Source of the DNA: Triglochin maritima | Lineage: Eukaryota; Streptophyta; Magnoliopsida; Alismatales; Juncaginaceae | Assembly (NCBI GenBank): GCA_963682175.1 | Contig: OY821775.1 | Location: 48,580,053-48,644,052, forward strand | DNA: 64,000 nt | Direction: 5' to 3' | Shown: positions 59,471 to 64,000 of the stretch, in pieces | Layout: every line of letters begins with the position of its first letter | Position numbering within the stretch: position 1 is the stretch's first letter | Notes under the pieces: model-generated | What the model saw: only the letters and a program-made list of their open reading frames with translations | What the model was told of the DNA's origin: nothing | The model's database searches: none | Made by a program: the position numbers and the translations under genes

Positions 59471-60960
59471 TCGATATTTGTATTGTATTTTGTACACGTA
59501 TTTCTGTTGTATATGATTTATCTCAATTTCGTATCTGATTTAATTTCTAAAATAATTGTACAATTATTAGAAAATTCAAACGAGATCAATACATTAATTA
59601 AATTACCATTTAACTAAACAATATATTAATTTAAATATTAACCAAAACATTTTTCTTTTAACCTAAACAACAAAACAAAAATCCACCAATCCCGGGGGGC
59701 CATATTCCATAGAAATATCACTATCGAGCCTTTTGTCATATTCCATAGAAATATATTTGTAATCAAGGAAAGGATGCTGATATTTTTTACTATAACAAAA
59801 ATATCACATCAATGGAACTTTTAAATGTTTGGAGTGATGGCCGGGGATTGGGGACCAAAGAAGATCTTGTAACAGTAGAGTTACTGTAGATAAATTTAAA
59901 GTCATGCTTATTTTTAATTTCAAACAGTACAATAAGCATCTTCTCTCTTCAGATTTCGAGATCAAGATTCTACATTGTCGAAGATGTTCGAAGATGGGCA
60001 TGGGAGGGGACAAACATGTTGGCGTCTAACATTAATGTTGGGATGATTCCAATACCGTTACGTCTCTCTCCATCTCGTGCACACGTTGAGATGAATCAAA
60101 TGAAACTACAATTTGAATAAAGTAGCATGTTCTTTTTTGTTATTAATTTTCTTAATCTCGAATATATACCTGAATTTCGTCGTAAGTCCAAATTTCTTTG
60201 TTGAGTCGACAAGAGTTTATGTAAACGCTAAAATTTCTTATTTCATGAAAGGAGATGAGTTTGTCATGAAATTTTACATTTCACTGGTGTATGTATTGTT
60301 TTGCGTTTATGAGATGATATTTGCATGAATAACATATGTTTTCCGTGTTGGCCAATTTCTGACCACCCATTTGACCCATCTTCTGTATAATCATGATGAC
60401 CAGTTGAACTAACTCAAATCGACCATATCACCGCTCCTTGACAATTCCATGCATTACCATCATTTAATGTATAGAACGAAAGATTGACACGTTAAGATTT
60501 TCGATAGCAACAACATGTCAAACTTGCATTATTTGGTGGTTGAACACTCCATATATAACATATTCGTACGGAGTGTGATTAATTGAGGGAAAATCTTACA
60601 AGATGTGGGCTGAAGAATGCATGGTAGGAGAGGGAGGAAGAATCAGGTCACAAATTCGACCCCCTTGTACATCATATTCAAGATGTGAGCTAACTCATTT
60701 ATTTATTACCTAAGTTAGTGTTGGGGGATGGTTTTGGTGAATATGATGTCATGTGTTGGAATTATTGAGCTAGACGTATAGTTTTAATTGAATCATGGTT
60801 GGTTAATTAATCAAGATGTGACATAGACGAGTGAGTGATCACAGGTTTGGTCTTCAAGTTTTGGTGCACAGGCTTTGTCCGAAAATTATTTCCGACAAGT
60901 CCAGATTATTGTCCAATCTTCTTGGAAATGAGTGGTATCCCGCTTTGTTTTTTAATGGTT
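59471..60960. other. AT-rich intergenic DNA
   Basis: I see no gene or defined repeat. Short ORFs are hydrophobic and AT-rich, as expected by chance. Confidence 0.4.
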
Positions 60961-60969
60961 AATGTCAAC

Positions 60970-61075
60970 GTTCAGGCACCGCCTAGGCGAGCCTAGGCGG
61001 CCGGCGGCGTCCGGTCGCCTGGGCGATCGCCTAGGCGGTTGTGCGACCGCCCAGGGCTGGGCGGTAATTTTTTTT
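60970..61075. repeat. GC-rich palindromic end of the hAT element
   Basis: CAGGCACCGCCTAGGCGAGC, CCTAGGCGGCCGGCGG, GGGCGATCGCCTAGGCGG and GCGACCGCCCAGGGCTGGGC are overlapping inverted repeats. Such GCCTAGGCG-rich ends are known from plant hAT elements. This is probably the 3' terminal or subterminal part of the element that carries the transposase at 61.35-63.81 kb. Confidence 0.55.
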
Positions 61076-61348
61076 TTTTTTAAATTCAATTAATTTTCAT
61101 AAAATAGATAAAAAAATCAGGAAAAATCGGGAAAAATAGAAAAAAATACACAAATATTTTCTAAAACTACCATACATGTTTAGGCTTCGAAAAGACACCT
61201 AGTTCCTCGACCAAGGCCTCACTAGGCACCCCCTCTACCCACCTAAACACTTAGGTATACAATTTATTGCTCAGTAGTACGATTACAAAGTAACTCAGAG
61301 TTCATACAATAGTAGATAAAAGAGAAAGTAGAATTACAAGCTAACTAA

Positions 61349-63807
61349 CTAATTCCATTGGACACATTGATCTAATGTCCAACTGGGAACCATATCATAT
61401 CCTCCACCACCATCAGAGTCGTCGGAGTCGTTCTCATTCGGATTGTCGACGTAGACATCATCTTCTTCAGTTTCTTCATCGTCGGTTTGGACATATTGCT
61501 CGTCGATGTCCATCGGTGGTTGAGAACTCGATGCACCTGGATCTCTAGAACTGATGTGAACGATGGCATCATCCATGCCACGACCTAATAATGGCGCGTC
61601 AGATGCAGTAGAACACCGCGGGTCAGATGCAGTGGACATGGATCGAGCAAAGCGTCTCCGTGAAGAAGAATGTCCCAAAGCTGCTTCCTCGACATCGGCC
61701 CATGTAAGCTCCTCTCCAGCGAAGACCGGATCTTCAGTTTCTACCAACCACGGATGCTCGTCGAAGAGATCGTACTCCACACTGATGGGGTCATAAAATC
61801 CAGGCTTCTCCATCCTTTGCTGAAACCTTTGCCTTAACTTTTGGTTGTAGTTCACATACACCAAGTCATTCATCTTCTTCACAGCCAACCTGTTCCTTCT
61901 CGTTGAGTGCAACTGCTCGAAGACACTCCAATTCCGCTCACAACCTGATGCCGAACATGTCAATCCCAACACCCTCACGGCCAACCTCTGTAATGCAGTC
62001 TCTCCCATGTCTGCGCCATACGATTGCCACCAATCTATAGGTCTTCTTTCCGACCTTTGTCTGACGACCATATCCCTCGAGAATATTCCGAGGGAGTTCT
62101 TGTAACGATCAAGTAAACCGCAAATCTTGTCTTGTTCTGCAGGAGTGGGGACGAGCCGCTCTACGACATCCATGAATCCAGGCATATGCTCATTGAAAGC
62201 TATATTTCGATCCTGAGGTGGGACGGAGAAGAAGGTACCAGGGTTGAGTAAGAAACCAGCAGAATGTAGCGGTGATGACATCATCTTCCCTGGACCCCAC
62301 CTGGTGTCGATGAGGTCGATGACTTGCTTGTACAACCTCGGGTTTCCGTCAAAGTTCCTCATGATTTGTTCTTTGGCTTTCTCCATTGCGTCACACAGAT
62401 ATCCCATCGCTGGTTTCTCATCGCCGTCAACAAGTCTAAGAACCTGAACCATAGGTTGTGAGGCCTTCAGTGCCTTTACGACGTTGGTCCAGAAACCACT
62501 TTGTAGAATGGTCTCGGCAACTTCAGTAGAGATCTCCTTCTTTTTCTTGTTCTTTATCCAACTTGCATTAGGATCGTTGTACCCCGGGGAAACAACAAAG
62601 GCTCGGAGTTTGTCTTTCTTCAGAAATAACCTTTGCAAACTCAGAAATGCGGTGGCAAATCTCGTGACAGCAGGGCGTAGCAGGTTCCCTTCAATGGCAA
62701 TTCGCATCCTCTTCAACAACATGGCAGAGCTGTTGAAATGTTTGATGATCTTCCGAGCTAAAGCAATAGTCTTCAAAAACAACTTGCCAATATCCTCCAA
62801 AACAATCTCCTTCTTTTTTGTTGCAACATCCTACCGGCAAGTACGTACGCGGCGGCGTTGTCGGTGACCACCTGAACAACGTGTTCTTCGCCAATCTCGC
62901 CAACTACCTTGTCCATCAGCTTGTACAGGTAGTCTGCGGTGTGAGAGTGACCGGAAGCATCTACAGACCTCATGAACATGGTACCTGTCGGACAATTTAC
63001 TAGAAAATTGATTATACTCCTACCGGACCTATCAGTCCACCCATCTGTCATCAACGTGCACCCGTATGTTGCCCAATCTTGTCTGTACGATTCTAGTATA
63101 CCTCTAGTGTAGTCAATTTCTTGTTTAAGGCACGAGTCACTAACTTCATGATACGTCATGGGTTTAAGTCCGGGTCCGTAAGTACTAGTAGCGGATATTG
63201 CTTCCTTCCACTCAGGCGTCCTTACAGTGTTGAATGATATACCACATCTATAGAAAAACCTAGCCCATTTTTGATTAATTGTTTTCCTATCTTCTTTTCT
63301 AAAGGTTCTTTCGATGGTTGTTTGTTGGGGGCCGGAAACCACGTCCTTCCCACGTCCGCAAAATGGTGCCCACAAACGTTGTTTTTGTCTCTTTCGACCA
63401 GGAACGGGGCGAGAACGGGAGGTTGGGGTCGGAGCAGAACCGGAACCCGACCCGGTTTCTAGATCAAATTCTATGTTTTCTCGGTCTACATAATCATCAA
63501 GACATACATTTTCGTTTTGTAATGTCCTACTGTTTCTAATCATGTATGCAGTTATGTCTTGTTTAATAGAGTCAGGAACTTTATCACAAGGTCTAGCATT
63601 GCTACCGGGTGTGTGTGCAAGATGTTGTTTGTGACGGGCTATACCACCTCTAGTTTCCTTACCACATAACTCACAGACAATACAATTTTTATCATTAGCG
63701 CTAATGTAATGGGCAGTATTCCAACCGGGGTCATTTGTACGGGTAGGTCTTAGGTCATCGTAACTCTCGTGATGCATAGGTAGACTAGTGCCGGGTACGT
63801 AAGCCAT
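61349..63807 (-). pseudogene. hAT transposase (BED finger, DUF659, hAT C-terminal dimerisation), one internal deletion
   Basis: The first frame (63807 to about 62815) starts MAYVPGTSLPMHHESY, has a BED-type finger (CELCGKE, then GIARHKQHLAH), and the DUF659 core LMTDGWTDRSGRSIINFLVN and VVQVVTDNAAAYVLAGRML. It then shifts frame. The second frame (from about 62800) has EDIGKLF, LRPAVTRFATAFLSLQRLF, IDWWQSYGADMGETALQRLA and TCSASGCERNWSVFEQLHS, then RNRLAVKKMNDLVYVNYNQK, the hAT dimerisation region. An acidic tail with EETEEDDVYVDNPNENDSDD ends at 61349. The usual segment with the CAAH motif between LFW and EDIGKL is missing, as explained by one short deletion that also shifts the frame. I see no other stop. 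The 5' end of the element lies past the window edge. Confidence 0.88.
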
Positions 63808-64000
63808 ATCTTAAAACTAGACTAATATAAAATTTAGACTAATATGAAAATAAAATACTAATTAATTTAATTCTAAAGAGAAGTTAGAAAGAGTGCACTT
63901 GATTTTGACGGTTGAAGAATGAAGAAACGGATCGGAGATTTCACTTTCCAACTTCAAAACTAAGCACCAGACCGGAGACTTAATCGCAAAACTTGATGAT

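Noticed and set aside
1..64000. tRNA, rRNA or conserved ncRNA genes
   Set aside because: No cloverleaf with both promoter boxes and no ribosomal core sequence could be recognised by eye. A tRNAscan-type search would be decisive.

Overview
This window is nuclear DNA from a flowering plant, most likely a eudicot. It is AT-rich, its host genes have GT-AG introns and plant-only identities (a SINAT-type RING ligase, an EMB1703-like plastid protein, a plastid DnaJ-like zinc-finger protein, a SKIP8-like tail), and most of the remaining sequence is plant transposons. No bacterial, viral or CRISPR features were seen. All reading and alignment was done by eye.

Host genes, left to right: the 3' end of a SKIP8-like SnoaL/NTF2-fold gene (1-319, +); a two-exon gene for a small DnaJ-type Cys-rich protein with a probable plastid transit peptide (3288-6871, +), whose 3.2 kb intron holds a solo LTR; a six-exon EMB1703-like gene (9236-13631, -); a three-exon SINAT gene (15423-19781, -) with RTE LINE tails in both introns; and a single-exon AT-hook nuclear protein gene (35893-37503, -). 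The last three carry a telo-box next to the start codon. A spliced three-exon reading frame for 205 residues (24739-25624, -) lies inside a Harbinger-type element and may be a real gene.

Mobile DNA with target-site duplications (TSDs) that can be read: a Mutator-like element (MULE) with 330 bp inverted ends (943-3094); a solo LTR with TSD ATATT (4146-6239); two hAT-type non-autonomous elements with perfect 8 bp TSDs (14467-15138 and 38507-39176); two RTE LINE tails with perfect 18-19 bp TSDs (16783-16875 and 18509-18640); a MULE-like element with GC-rich palindromes (31946-33458); and a 1.9 kb element with a perfect 9 bp TSD (52801-54734). That last element contains a 22 bp minisatellite and has split the integrase region of a Ty1/copia element.

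Other mobile DNA: a PIF/Harbinger element (about 20.09-25.9 kb), an L1-like LINE fragment inside long inverted repeats (about 28.34-31.31 kb), a kilobase-scale foldback (40.66-41.93 kb), a decayed mariner transposase (47.7-49.25 kb), a decayed PF04827-type transposase (51.04-52.32 kb) with a second truncated copy at 58.84 kb, a copia LTR-gag-protease segment (52.64-58.84 kb) and an almost intact DUF659 hAT transposase (61.35-63.81 kb).

The host genes have unrelated housekeeping roles (plastid function, ubiquitin ligation, chromatin) and show no operon-like link. The main theme is how transposons have moved into introns and promoters and into each other.
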